From the NCBI GenBank assembly GCA_035264885.1, contig DATFPK010000032.1:1-14394 (forward strand): a stretch of 14,394 nt of DNA, read 5' to 3'. Shown piece by piece: positions 1 to 6,703 of the stretch. A model generated the notes under the pieces. That model searched no databases. It was given only the letters and a program-made list of their open reading frames with translations, and was not told the origin of the DNA. This DNA comes from DATFPK01 sp035264885 (GTDB lineage Bacteria > Actinomycetota > Thermoleophilia > Solirubrobacterales > 70-9). Each line of letters opens with the position of its first letter. Positions within the stretch are counted from its first letter, which is position 1. Position numbers and translations under genes: made by a program.

Positions 1-1008
1 GTGCTCGACCGCCTCCTCCAGCGACCCCACCACCCCGACCACCATCTTCATGTCCAGGTACTCGGTGTCCCAGTCCGCCTCGGCAGCCGGGCCGACGGCG
101 ACGCCGTCGGCGGCCGCCCTCGCCGGCTCGTCGCCGACCAGCTCGACCCCGGCGCCGTGCAGGTCGGCCAGCGCGCCGGGTAGGAACTCCTCGGCAACCG
201 ACTCGTGGACGAGCAGCGTTTCGGCCGCGTTGCAGACACCCGGGCGCTGCACCTTCGCGTTGTAGGCGATCCGCCGGGCCATCCCCAGCTCCGCATCGTC
301 GTGCACGTAGACGTGGCAGTTGCCGGCCGCCGCGTACATGACGGGCACCGTCGCCACGTCCTTCAGCGCCGCCTTCAGCCCCTCGCCTCCGCGCGGGATC
401 AGCAGGTCGACCAGTCCGTCCTGGGTCGCCATGATCCCCAGGTCCTCGCGGCCGCCGCCGGCCAGCAGCACGACCGCGTCCTCGGGCAGCCCGGCCTCGG
501 CCAGCGCATCGCGCATCACCGCCGCCAGAGCGCCGTTCGACCGCTCGGCGTAGCTCGAGCCGCGAAGGACGATCGCGTTGCCGCTCTTGATCGTCAGCGC
601 CGCGCAGTCGACGGTCACGTTGGGCCGCGCCTCGTAGACGACGGCGACCACTCCCAGAGGCACCCGCACCTTGCGCAGGTCGAGGCCGCTGCTCAGAGTC
701 CTGCGGTCGAGCTCCTCGCCCACCGGGTCGGGCAGCGCGGCGATCTGCCGCACCCCCGCGGCCATCTCCCGCACCCTCGCGTCGGTCAGCGTGAGGCGGT
801 CGCGCAGCGCGCTCGAGAGCCCCACGGCACGCTCGTCGGCCAGATCGGCCGCGTTCGCCTCGAGAATGGTCGCCAGTCGCTCCTCGAGCAGCCGCGCCGC
901 CGCATCGAGCGCGGCGTCCTTCACGGCGGTCGAGGCCCGCGCCAGGTCGAGCGACGCGTCCTTCGCCGCCTCGCAACTCTCGATCACGGATCTGGCCGTC
1001 ACAGCCAT
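1..1008 (-). CDS. proA: Glutamate-5-semialdehyde dehydrogenase (gamma-glutamyl phosphate reductase), C-terminus cut by window
   Basis: Second step of proline synthesis: NADPH-dependent reduction of gamma-glutamyl phosphate to glutamate semialdehyde in the cytoplasm. The frame is open from the ATG at 1008 to base 1, giving 336 residues; family members are about 415, so roughly 80 C-terminal residues lie outside the window. The aldehyde-dehydrogenase fold is recognisable: VVYEARPNVTVD near 123-134, KSGNAIVLRG at 141-150, and the catalytic cysteine motif QRPGVCNAAET with Cys259. The stretch before GNCHVYV reads YAAA (225-228), where many ProA proteins have ETG; this is a mild deviation. The start has no Shine-Dalgarno but a TANNNT hexamer seven bases upstream, suggesting a leaderless message. 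It follows proB by 36 bases on the same strand, as expected for a pathway pair. Identification is firm. Confidence 0.96.
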   Translation of the reverse strand, partial: MAVTARSVIESCEAAKDASLDLARASTAVKDAALDAAARLLEERLATILEANAADLADERAVGLSSALRDRLTLTDARVREMAAGVRQIAALPDPVGEELDRRTLSSGLDLRKVRVPLGVVAVVYEARPNVTVDCAALTIKSGNAIVLRGSSYAERSNGALAAVMRDALAEAGLPEDAVVLLAGGGREDLGIMATQDGLVDLLIPRGGEGLKAALKDVATVPVMYAAAGNCHVYVHDDAELGMARRIAYNAKVQRPGVCNAAETLLVHESVAEEFLPGALADLHGAGVELVGDEPARAAADGVAVGPAAEADWDTEYLDMKMVVGVVGSLEEAVEH

Positions 1009-1015
1009 GCGGAAC

Positions 1016-1021
1016 AGGGTA
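1016..1021 (-). promoter_or_regulatory. Possible -10 box of a leaderless promoter for proA
   Basis: The minus strand reads TACCCT, then seven bases, then the proA ATG. A TANNNT element at this distance would place transcription initiation at or within a base of the start codon, the known layout of actinobacterial leaderless transcripts. No Shine-Dalgarno and no convincing -35 box are visible. The call rests on position and on the identical spacing at proB. Confidence 0.4.
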
Positions 1022-1044
1022 GCCGGGCGCGCCGAGCCGGCCGC

Positions 1045-2133
1045 TCAGACGAGCACGAAGTTGTCGCGATGCACAGCCTCGTCGGCGGCGTGTGGCATCA
1101 GCTCGCGGACCTCGGCGCTCTTCAGCCCCTTGATCCGGGCCAGCTCGGCCGAGGAGTAGTTCGCGATCCCCTTGCCGACAACCTCGCTGTCGACGACGAT
1201 CTCGACCGCGTCCCCGGCGTCGAACCGGCCCTCCACGTCGGTCACTCCGACCGGCAGCAGGCTCGATCCGCGCTCGCGCAGGACCCGGGCCGCGCCGGCG
1301 TCGACCCGCACCCGACCGCGTGGCGGCTTCGCATGTTTGAGCCAGAGCTTGAAGCTCGAGGCGCGGGCAGGCTGCGGGGCGAACCGCGTGCCCACGTCCT
1401 GGCCCGCCGCCGCCTCCGCCAAGGTCCCGTGGACGGTGCCGTTGCAGATCACGGCGGCGATGCCCGCCTCCCCCGCCATCTCCGCGGCCGCCACCTTGCT
1501 GCGCATCCCGCCCAGCCCGAAGGGCGAGGTCCGGTCGCCGATCTCGATCGCCTGGAGCTCCGAGTAGTGGCCCACAGCGCGGACCAGCTCCGCCTCGTCG
1601 CTGCGCCGCGGGTCGGTTGTGTGAAGGCCGTCTATGTCCGTGAGCAAGACGAGGAGGCGGGCGTCGAGCAGGATCGCGACCTGGGCGGCGAGGAAGTCGT
1701 TGTCGCCGAAGGTGATCTCATCGGTGGAGGTCGTGTCGTTTTCGTTGACGACGGGGACGACGCCCCACTCGAGCAGCCGCACGAGCGTCCGCCGCGCGTT
1801 CAGGTAGTTCGTCCGCGCCGCGACGTCCGAGGCGGTCAGCAGGACCTGGGCGGCCCTCACCTCCTGCCCAACCAGCCGTGACTCATAGGCGCGGAACAGG
1901 TCGCCCTGCCCGACCGCGGACGCGGCCTGGAGCTCGTCCATCGCCCGCGGGCGCGCCGCGAGCCCGAGCAGACGCATCCCCCGGGCTATCGCACCCGACG
2001 TCACCATCACGACCCTCTCCCCCGCCCGCTCGAGCGAGGCCACCTGAGCGCAGACCGAGTCGAGCACGTCCGTGCGCAGCTCCCCGCCTTCGGCGGCGAC
2101 GATCGAGGATCCGAGCTTCGCGACCAGCGTCAT
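1045..2133 (-). CDS. proB: Glutamate 5-kinase
   Basis: First step of proline synthesis: ATP-dependent phosphorylation of glutamate, normally the pathway control point through proline feedback. The protein has 362 residues, close to the two-domain family length. The amino-acid kinase domain starts LVAKLGSSIV, continues with VMVTSGAIA, VPVVNENDTTS, FGDND and LLTDIDGL, and ends with GGMRSKVAAAE. A C-terminal PUA domain follows from about residue 265 (RGRVRVDAGAA, then LLPVGVTDVEGRFDAGD and GKGIANYSS). The ATG at 2133 is preferred: it gives the usual N-terminus and has TAGACT seven bases upstream. A GTG at 2157 would add eight residues (VALPRLSP) without any better ribosome site. The gene begins 40 bases after the obg stop and precedes proA. 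Confidence 0.96.
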   Translation of the reverse strand: MTLVAKLGSSIVAAEGGELRTDVLDSVCAQVASLERAGERVVMVTSGAIARGMRLLGLAARPRAMDELQAASAVGQGDLFRAYESRLVGQEVRAAQVLLTASDVAARTNYLNARRTLVRLLEWGVVPVVNENDTTSTDEITFGDNDFLAAQVAILLDARLLVLLTDIDGLHTTDPRRSDEAELVRAVGHYSELQAIEIGDRTSPFGLGGMRSKVAAAEMAGEAGIAAVICNGTVHGTLAEAAAGQDVGTRFAPQPARASSFKLWLKHAKPPRGRVRVDAGAARVLRERGSSLLPVGVTDVEGRFDAGDAVEIVVDSEVVGKGIANYSSAELARIKGLKSAEVRELMPHAADEAVHRDNFVLV

Positions 2134-2140
2134 CGGCGAG

Positions 2141-2146
2141 AGTCTA
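2141..2146 (-). promoter_or_regulatory. Possible -10 box of a leaderless promoter for proB
   Basis: The minus strand reads TAGACT, seven bases (CTCGCCG), then ATG. TAGACT is a good match to the TANNNT -10 of high-G+C actinobacteria, and the spacing fits a leaderless transcript. A TTGACC lies near the obg stop, but 25 bases from the hexamer, too far to be a normal -35. If this box is used, the upstream GTG at 2157 cannot be the start. Confidence 0.45.
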
Positions 2147-2173
2147 GGTAGGGCCACCGGCGCCGACCCTGGG

Positions 2174-3466
2174 TCAAGCGCCGGGATGCAGCTCGAACTC
2201 GTGCTCGCCGACCCGGACCTCGTCGCCCGGCTCGAAGCCGGCGGCTCTGAGCGCTGCCAGGACCCCCATCTCGCCGAGCCGCTGCTCCAGGTAGGCGAGG
2301 GCCTCCTCGTTGCTCAGGTCGTGGCGCTCGAACAGCATCTCGACGCCCCGGCCGGCGACCCGGAAGGCGCCGTCGTCCTCGCGCGCCACGCGGTAGCCCC
2401 CCTCGCCGGCGGGGCGGAACAGGCGGTACTCCGCCTCGAAGCCCTCGCCGGCGGGCTCGGCGGGCGCCGGCGATTGCTCCGGCAGCGCGGCCAAGATCGC
2501 CACCCTGAGTGCGTCAAGCCCGAGGCCGGTGGCCGAAGAGGCGGGCAGCACGCCCAAGACCGCGGCGCCGAGGCGGGCGCGCCACTCAGCCGCCATCGCC
2601 TCGACCTCCTCGGCCGGCAAGAGGTCGGCCTTCGAGAGCACGACCAGCTCCGGCAGGCTCCCGAGGCCGGCGCCGTGCTCGCTCAGCTCGCCGCGCACGG
2701 CCTCGTAGTTCGACTCCGGGTTCCCCTCCGCCGGCGCCACTTCGACGAGGTGGACGAGCATCGAGCAACGCTCGACGTGGGCGAGGAACTCGTGGCCGAG
2801 CCCCGCACCGGCGGCGGCGCCCTCGATCAGTCCCGGGATGTCGGCAAGGACGGCCTGGCGGTCGTCTTCCTCGACCGTCCCGAGAACGGGCTCGATCGTC
2901 GTGAAGGGGTATTCGGCGACCTTCGGCGCCGCCCGTGTCAGCCGGCCGATCAGGGACGACTTGCCGGCGTTCGGCATGCCGACGAGCCCGGCGTCGGCCA
3001 GCAGCTTCAGCCGCAGCTCGATCCAGCCCTCCTCCCCCTCCGTCCCGCGCTCGGCGAACCGCGGCGCCTGGCGGGTCGAGTTGGCGAACCGCCGGTTGCC
3101 GTGCCCGCCGCGACCGCCCCGGGCGACCACTGCCCGCTGGCCGGGCTCGGTCAGGTCGATTCGGCTGGCGTCGAGGCCGATCGCCTGCGTCCCCGGCGGC
3201 ACGAGCACCTCGCGGTCCTCGCCGCGGGCGCCGTGCTTGTTGGCTCCCTGGCCGTGCCGCCCGCGGCCGGCCCGCAGGTGCGGGGCCCGCGCCAGCGAGG
3301 CGAGATCCCGGCGGGACGAGTCGGCGACGAGCACGACGCTGCCTCCGTGGCCCCCGTCGCCGCCGTCCGGGCCCCCTTTCGGCACGTGCGCCTCGCGCCG
3401 GAACGAGACGACGCCGTCGCCGCCGCGCCCTCCCCGAACGTGGATCTTGGCCCTGTCCTGGAACAT
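2174..3466 (-). CDS. obg: Obg GTPase, 50S ribosome assembly factor
   Basis: Essential ribosome-associated GTPase acting in large-subunit maturation and linked to the stringent response. The 430-residue protein has all three domains of the actinobacterial form. The glycine-rich Obg fold (about 1-157) begins MFQDRAKIHVRGGRGG. The G domain has G1 GMPNAGKSS (163-171), a G2 region with PFTTIEP, G3 DIPG (209-212) and G4 SKAD (278-281, where NKxD is classical). The C-terminal OCT domain spans about 355-427. The start is fixed by the conserved N-terminus; the frame runs further upstream but those residues are not Obg-like. No Shine-Dalgarno is visible before the ATG. Only 35 bases separate it from the divergent oxidoreductase gene, so its promoter must lie there or inside that gene. 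proB follows. Confidence 0.97.
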   Translation of the reverse strand: MFQDRAKIHVRGGRGGDGVVSFRREAHVPKGGPDGGDGGHGGSVVLVADSSRRDLASLARAPHLRAGRGRHGQGANKHGARGEDREVLVPPGTQAIGLDASRIDLTEPGQRAVVARGGRGGHGNRRFANSTRQAPRFAERGTEGEEGWIELRLKLLADAGLVGMPNAGKSSLIGRLTRAAPKVAEYPFTTIEPVLGTVEEDDRQAVLADIPGLIEGAAAGAGLGHEFLAHVERCSMLVHLVEVAPAEGNPESNYEAVRGELSEHGAGLGSLPELVVLSKADLLPAEEVEAMAAEWRARLGAAVLGVLPASSATGLGLDALRVAILAALPEQSPAPAEPAGEGFEAEYRLFRPAGEGGYRVAREDDGAFRVAGRGVEMLFERHDLSNEEALAYLEQRLGEMGVLAALRAAGFEPGDEVRVGEHEFELHPGA

Positions 3467-3489
3467 GGTGGAAGGAATGGTGATGGACG

Positions 3490-3495
3490 AGGAGG
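3490..3495 (+). promoter_or_regulatory. Strong ribosome binding site for the plus-strand oxidoreductase
   Basis: AGGAGG lies six bases before the ATG at 3502. It fixes the start of the only plus-strand gene and sits inside the 35-base divergent gap with obg. Confidence 0.7.
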
Positions 3496-3501
3496 GCGAG
3501 G

Positions 3502-4146
3502 ATGAGATATGGAGTGCTCGGGACAGGAGCGGTTGGCCACTCGATCGCATCGAAGCTGGTCGAGCTCGGCCACCAGGTGACGATGGGCTCGCGCCAGGCG
3601 GGCAACCAGGCTGCGGTCGAGTGGGCCCGCGGCGCTGGAGAAGGCGCCGCCGAGGGTTCCTTCGCAGACGCGGCCGAGACGGGTGAGGCACTCTTCAACT
3701 GCACGGCCGGCACCGCCTCGCTCGCCGCGCTCGAGTCGGCCGGAGCCGAGCACCTGTCGGGCAAGGTCCTCATCGACGTCGCCAACCCGCTCGACTTCTC
3801 AGAGGGGCCGCCGCCGACCCTCTCCGTCTGCAACGACGACAGCCTGGCCGAACAGATCCAGCGCGCGTTTCCGAACGTCCGCGTCGTCAAGGCGCTGAAC
3901 ACCGTCAACGCTGAGGTCATGACCAACCCGGCGGCGGTGCCGGGAGATCACGACATCTTCGTCGCCGGCGACGACGCTCAGGCCAAAGCGGAGGTCAGGT
4001 CGCTACTCGAGGCGTTCGGTTGGCGCACGATCCTCGACCTCGGCGACATCACCGCGGCCCGTGGCCTGGAGATGTACCTACCGCTCTGGCTCCGCCTCTG
4101 GCAATCCACCGGGACCGCGCAGCTCAACGTCCACGTCGCCCGCTGA
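3502..4146 (+). CDS. NAD(P)-binding oxidoreductase of the F420-dependent NADP reductase-like family (COG2085 type)
   Basis: A 214-residue Rossmann protein, the only plus-strand gene here. Residues 1-31 show YGVLGTGAVG (GxGxxG at 7-12) followed by TMGSR, where Arg31 after the second strand could favour NADP(H). Further family landmarks are DVANPLDF (92-99), VVKALNTVNAEVM (128-140), HDIFVAGDD (150-158) and LDLGDITAARGLEMYLPLW (178-196). These match the predicted dinucleotide-binding proteins often annotated as NADPH-dependent F420 reductase; the true substrate is unknown and F420 use cannot be read from sequence. The start is supported by AGGAGG six bases upstream. It diverges from obg by 35 bases and converges on rpmA with 28 bases between stops, too little for an obvious terminator. 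It interrupts the usual rpmA-obg adjacency. Confidence 0.88.
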   Translation: MRYGVLGTGAVGHSIASKLVELGHQVTMGSRQAGNQAAVEWARGAGEGAAEGSFADAAETGEALFNCTAGTASLAALESAGAEHLSGKVLIDVANPLDFSEGPPPTLSVCNDDSLAEQIQRAFPNVRVVKALNTVNAEVMTNPAAVPGDHDIFVAGDDAQAKAEVRSLLEAFGWRTILDLGDITAARGLEMYLPLWLRLWQSTGTAQLNVHVAR

Positions 4147-4174
4147 GCGCGGAAACGGACAGCGCGGGCCGGAT

Positions 4175-4429
4175 CTACTCGCCGTCGACGACGCTGATCG
4201 TGCGGCCCTTGCGGGCCGGCTTGAACTCCACGATCCCCGCCCGCTTGGCGAAGATCGTGTGATCGCGGCCGAGGCCGGTGCCCTCGCCGGGCCAGAAGCG
4301 CGTGCCCCGCTGGCGGACGATGATCTCGCCGCCGCCCACGCGCTGGCCCGCGAAGACCTTGACGCCGAGCATCTTGGGGTTGGAGTCGCGGCCGTTGCGA
4401 CTCGATCCGAGTCCCTTCTTATGAGCCAT
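4175..4429 (-). CDS. rpmA: Large-subunit ribosomal protein bL27
   Basis: An 84-residue ribosomal protein whose N-terminal tail reaches the peptidyl-transferase centre. It begins MAHKKGLGSSRNGRDS and contains LGVKVFAGQRV and GEIIVRQRGTRFWPG, all characteristic of bL27. There is no extra N-terminal peptide of the kind removed by the Prp protease in Firmicutes, so the mature tail is encoded directly after Met. The ATG overlaps the end of rplU by 11 bases, and a GAAGGA ribosome site lies in the lysine codons of the rplU tail. Translation of the two is therefore probably coupled, in keeping with the equimolar need for both proteins. Confidence 0.98.
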   Translation of the reverse strand: MAHKKGLGSSRNGRDSNPKMLGVKVFAGQRVGGGEIIVRQRGTRFWPGEGTGLGRDHTIFAKRAGIVEFKPARKGRTISVVDGE

Positions 4430-4820
4430 CGTCTTCCTTCTTCGCGGTCGACTTCTTCGCCGCGCCGCCGGACTTCTTGGCGGCGGGCTTGCGGGCGAGC
4501 TTCTTGACGTCGGTCACCTCGAGCCGGGTCAGCTCGGAACGGTGTCCGGCGCGGCGCCGGTACCCCTTCTTCGGCTTGTACTTGAACACCTTGACCTTGG
4601 GCCCGCGCAGGTGCTCGGCCACCGTCGCCTCGACCTTGACCTTCTCGAGCTCGCCGGCCTCGAGCACTGTCTCGTCGTCGCGGAACATCACCGGGCGCAG
4701 AGCCACCTTGGCGCCTTCGTCGTCTGGCAGGCGGTCGACGAGCAGGGACGTGCCCTTCTCGACGCGGTACTGCTTGCCGCCGCTCTCGACGATCGCGTAG
4801 CTGGTCTGCTCGTCTGCCAT
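4419..4820 (-). CDS. rplU: Large-subunit ribosomal protein bL21 with lysine/alanine-rich C-terminal tail
   Basis: Ribosomal protein of the 50S subunit that binds 23S rRNA. Of 133 residues, about 8-106 form the usual bL21 domain: YAIVESGGKQYRVEKG at the start and KVFKYKPKKGYRRRAGHR near 77-94, the RNA-binding signature. Typical bL21 is about 103 residues, so the protein carries a short N-terminal extension (MADEQTS) and a tail of about 27 residues (107-133) made mostly of Lys, Ala, Gly and Ser, ending KKEDDGS. The tail is low-complexity and probably disordered. Its codons also hold the ribosome site and start of rpmA. The gene starts five bases after the RNase stop, so it is likely cotranscribed with it. 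Confidence 0.97.
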   Translation of the reverse strand: MADEQTSYAIVESGGKQYRVEKGTSLLVDRLPDDEGAKVALRPVMFRDDETVLEAGELEKVKVEATVAEHLRGPKVKVFKYKPKKGYRRRAGHRSELTRLEVTDVKKLARKPAAKKSGGAAKKSTAKKEDDGS

Positions 4821-4825
4821 CGATC

Positions 4826-6655
4826 TCAGTCCTCAGCCCCGGCGCGCGATCGCCCGCGACCGCCCCTGCGGCCCCGGCGACGGCGGCGAGGAGCCGAGGA
4901 TTCTAGCTGCTCGCCCGAGCCCTCTCCGGCGCCGTTCGAGGCCTCGACCCCGGGCAGCGAGGCGACCGCCGCCGCCCGCTCGACCCGCTCGATCCGCACC
5001 AGCTTTCGCTCGCCGACGAACGGCCCACCGCCGGTGACGCTGACGATGTAGGAGTCGACCTTGGCGATCGCGTCGTCGGCGTTGTACATGTGGGGCTCCT
5101 CGATCTTCACGAGGACCTCCTCACCGACCCGAAATGGCAGCGCCCGCTCCTCGATCTTGTCGCGGCTGCCCGACTCGACCAGGTCGAAGGTCGCGACCGG
5201 CAAGGCATCGCCCCCCTCGAAGTGGAACTGCTTGCCGGTCTCCTCCTCGAGCTCGGACAGACCGCTCCCGGGCTCGATGATCTCGGCCGCCACCTTGGGG
5301 TTGACCCGGATCAGGAACGCAGCCGGTTGCGGGTTCTCCTTGGCGATGTCGCGGAGCTTGCGGATCCCCTCGATCGCCACCGTTTCACTGGAGAGGACCA
5401 CGCCATCCCCGTCACAGACCGGGCACGGCGTCGTCAGGATCTCCCGCACGCCGTCGGTGACGTTCTGGCGAGTCATCTCGACCAGGCCGAGCGGCGAGAC
5501 CTCGACCACGTAGCTCTTCGAGCGGTCGGCGTCGAGCGCCTTCTTCATCGTCGTGAGGACCTTCTCGCGGTTGCGGCTCCGCGCCATGTCGATGAAGTCG
5601 ATGACGATGATCCCGCCGATGTCCCGCAGCCGCAGCTGGCGCACCGCCTCCTCGGCGGCCTCGGTGTTGACCCGGGTGATCGTCTCCTCGAGGCCCCCCT
5701 TCCCGCGGCCGGTGAAGCTGCCCGAGTTGACGTCGATCACGGTCAGCGCCTCGGCGTAGTCGATCATCAGGTAGCCGCCCGAGGGCAGGTCGACCCGTCG
5801 CGACAGCGTCGACTGGATCTCACGCTCGATGTTCCACTTCTCGAACAGCGGCTCCTCGCCGCGGTAGAGCTCGACCCCGTCGACCAGCTCCGGCGCGGTC
5901 CGCTGGAAGAACTTCGTCACGCGGTCGTACTGCTGCTCGGAGTCGATGATCGCCTGCTCGAAGTCGCTGAGGAAGACGTCGCGGAGGACACGGACCGACA
6001 AATCGGCCTCCTGGAAGACGAGCACCGGAGCCTTCGCCTGCTCGGTCCGCCGCTGGAGCACCTCGTTGAGCTTGTGCAGGTAGCCGATCTCGCGGACGAA
6101 GTCCGCCTTCCGGGCGCCGTGGGCGGCAGTCCGCACGATCAGGCCGCCGGGGCCGTCGTAGGTGCGGTCGACCATCTTGCGCAGACGCTCCCGCTCCTTG
6201 TCGCCGAGCCGGCGGCTGACGCCGACGCCCGAGCCCTGCGGGGAGTAGACGAGGTAGCGGCCGGCGATCGACAGGTTCATCGAGAGCCGGGCGCCCTTCG
6301 TCTTCAGCGGGTCCTTGACGACCTGGACGACGATCTCCTGGCGGGGCTTGATCAGCTCGTCGATCCGGCGGCCCTTGCCGCGCCCGCGCCTCGGCGCCGC
6401 CTTGCCGTCCGGCGTGACGATCTCGTCGACGTGGAGGAATCCGTTGCGCTCGAGGCCGATGTCGACGAAGGCGGCCTCCATGCCGGGCAGGACGTTGTCG
6501 ACCTTGCCCTTGTAGATGTTTCCGACGATCGACCGGCTGCCGCGACGCTCGATGTAGAGCTCCGCGACCTCCGGTGTAGTGCTCTTGGTTCGCGCCTCGA
6601 GCACAGCCACACGGGTCTCGCCGTGGTCGGCGGTCACCAGAATTGTCTTTTTCAT
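4826..6655 (-). CDS. rng: Ribonuclease E/G family protein with C-terminal TRAM-like domain
   Basis: Endoribonuclease that cuts single-stranded A/U-rich RNA in rRNA maturation and mRNA decay. It has 609 residues. An S1-type RNA-binding domain (about 36-130) begins IVGNIYKGKVDNVLPGMEAAF, with a basic insertion near 88-97. The catalytic DNase I-like part carries both metal-binding aspartates, in DVNSGSFT (Asp308) and DFIDMARSR (Asp353/Asp356). CPVCDGDG (Cys411, Cys414) is the zinc-link pair used for oligomerisation. After residue 508 the sequence (RVGEEVLVKIEEP ... AKVDSYIVSVTG ... GERKLVRIERV) resembles a TRAM domain, and the end is an Arg/Gly-rich tail. It is compact, without the long arms of Streptomyces RNase E. 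The gene is 48 bases after rodA and five before rplU; the symbol rng or rne is a matter of convention. Confidence 0.95.
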   Translation of the reverse strand: MKKTILVTADHGETRVAVLEARTKSTTPEVAELYIERRGSRSIVGNIYKGKVDNVLPGMEAAFVDIGLERNGFLHVDEIVTPDGKAAPRRGRGKGRRIDELIKPRQEIVVQVVKDPLKTKGARLSMNLSIAGRYLVYSPQGSGVGVSRRLGDKERERLRKMVDRTYDGPGGLIVRTAAHGARKADFVREIGYLHKLNEVLQRRTEQAKAPVLVFQEADLSVRVLRDVFLSDFEQAIIDSEQQYDRVTKFFQRTAPELVDGVELYRGEEPLFEKWNIEREIQSTLSRRVDLPSGGYLMIDYAEALTVIDVNSGSFTGRGKGGLEETITRVNTEAAEEAVRQLRLRDIGGIIVIDFIDMARSRNREKVLTTMKKALDADRSKSYVVEVSPLGLVEMTRQNVTDGVREILTTPCPVCDGDGVVLSSETVAIEGIRKLRDIAKENPQPAAFLIRVNPKVAAEIIEPGSGLSELEEETGKQFHFEGGDALPVATFDLVESGSRDKIEERALPFRVGEEVLVKIEEPHMYNADDAIAKVDSYIVSVTGGGPFVGERKLVRIERVERAAAVASLPGVEASNGAGEGSGEQLESSAPRRRRRGRRGGRGRSRAGAED

Positions 6656-6703
6656 TTGTTCAGCTCAGTTCACAGGTAATACGCGCGCCCGGGAGGATTT
6701 GCC

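Noticed and set aside
205..1881. A 558-codon plus-strand open frame
   Set aside because: It lies antisense to proA and proB, which have clear family motifs, and crosses both genes. Its product is a low-complexity Arg/Gly/Asp/His-rich mix typical of high-G+C shadow frames.
2072..3505. A 477-codon plus-strand open frame
   Set aside because: Antisense to obg, with shadow composition; obg is unmistakable.
5090..6679. A 529-codon plus-strand open frame
   Set aside because: Antisense to the RNase E/G gene; Leu/Asp/Arg-rich shadow composition and no recognisable domain.
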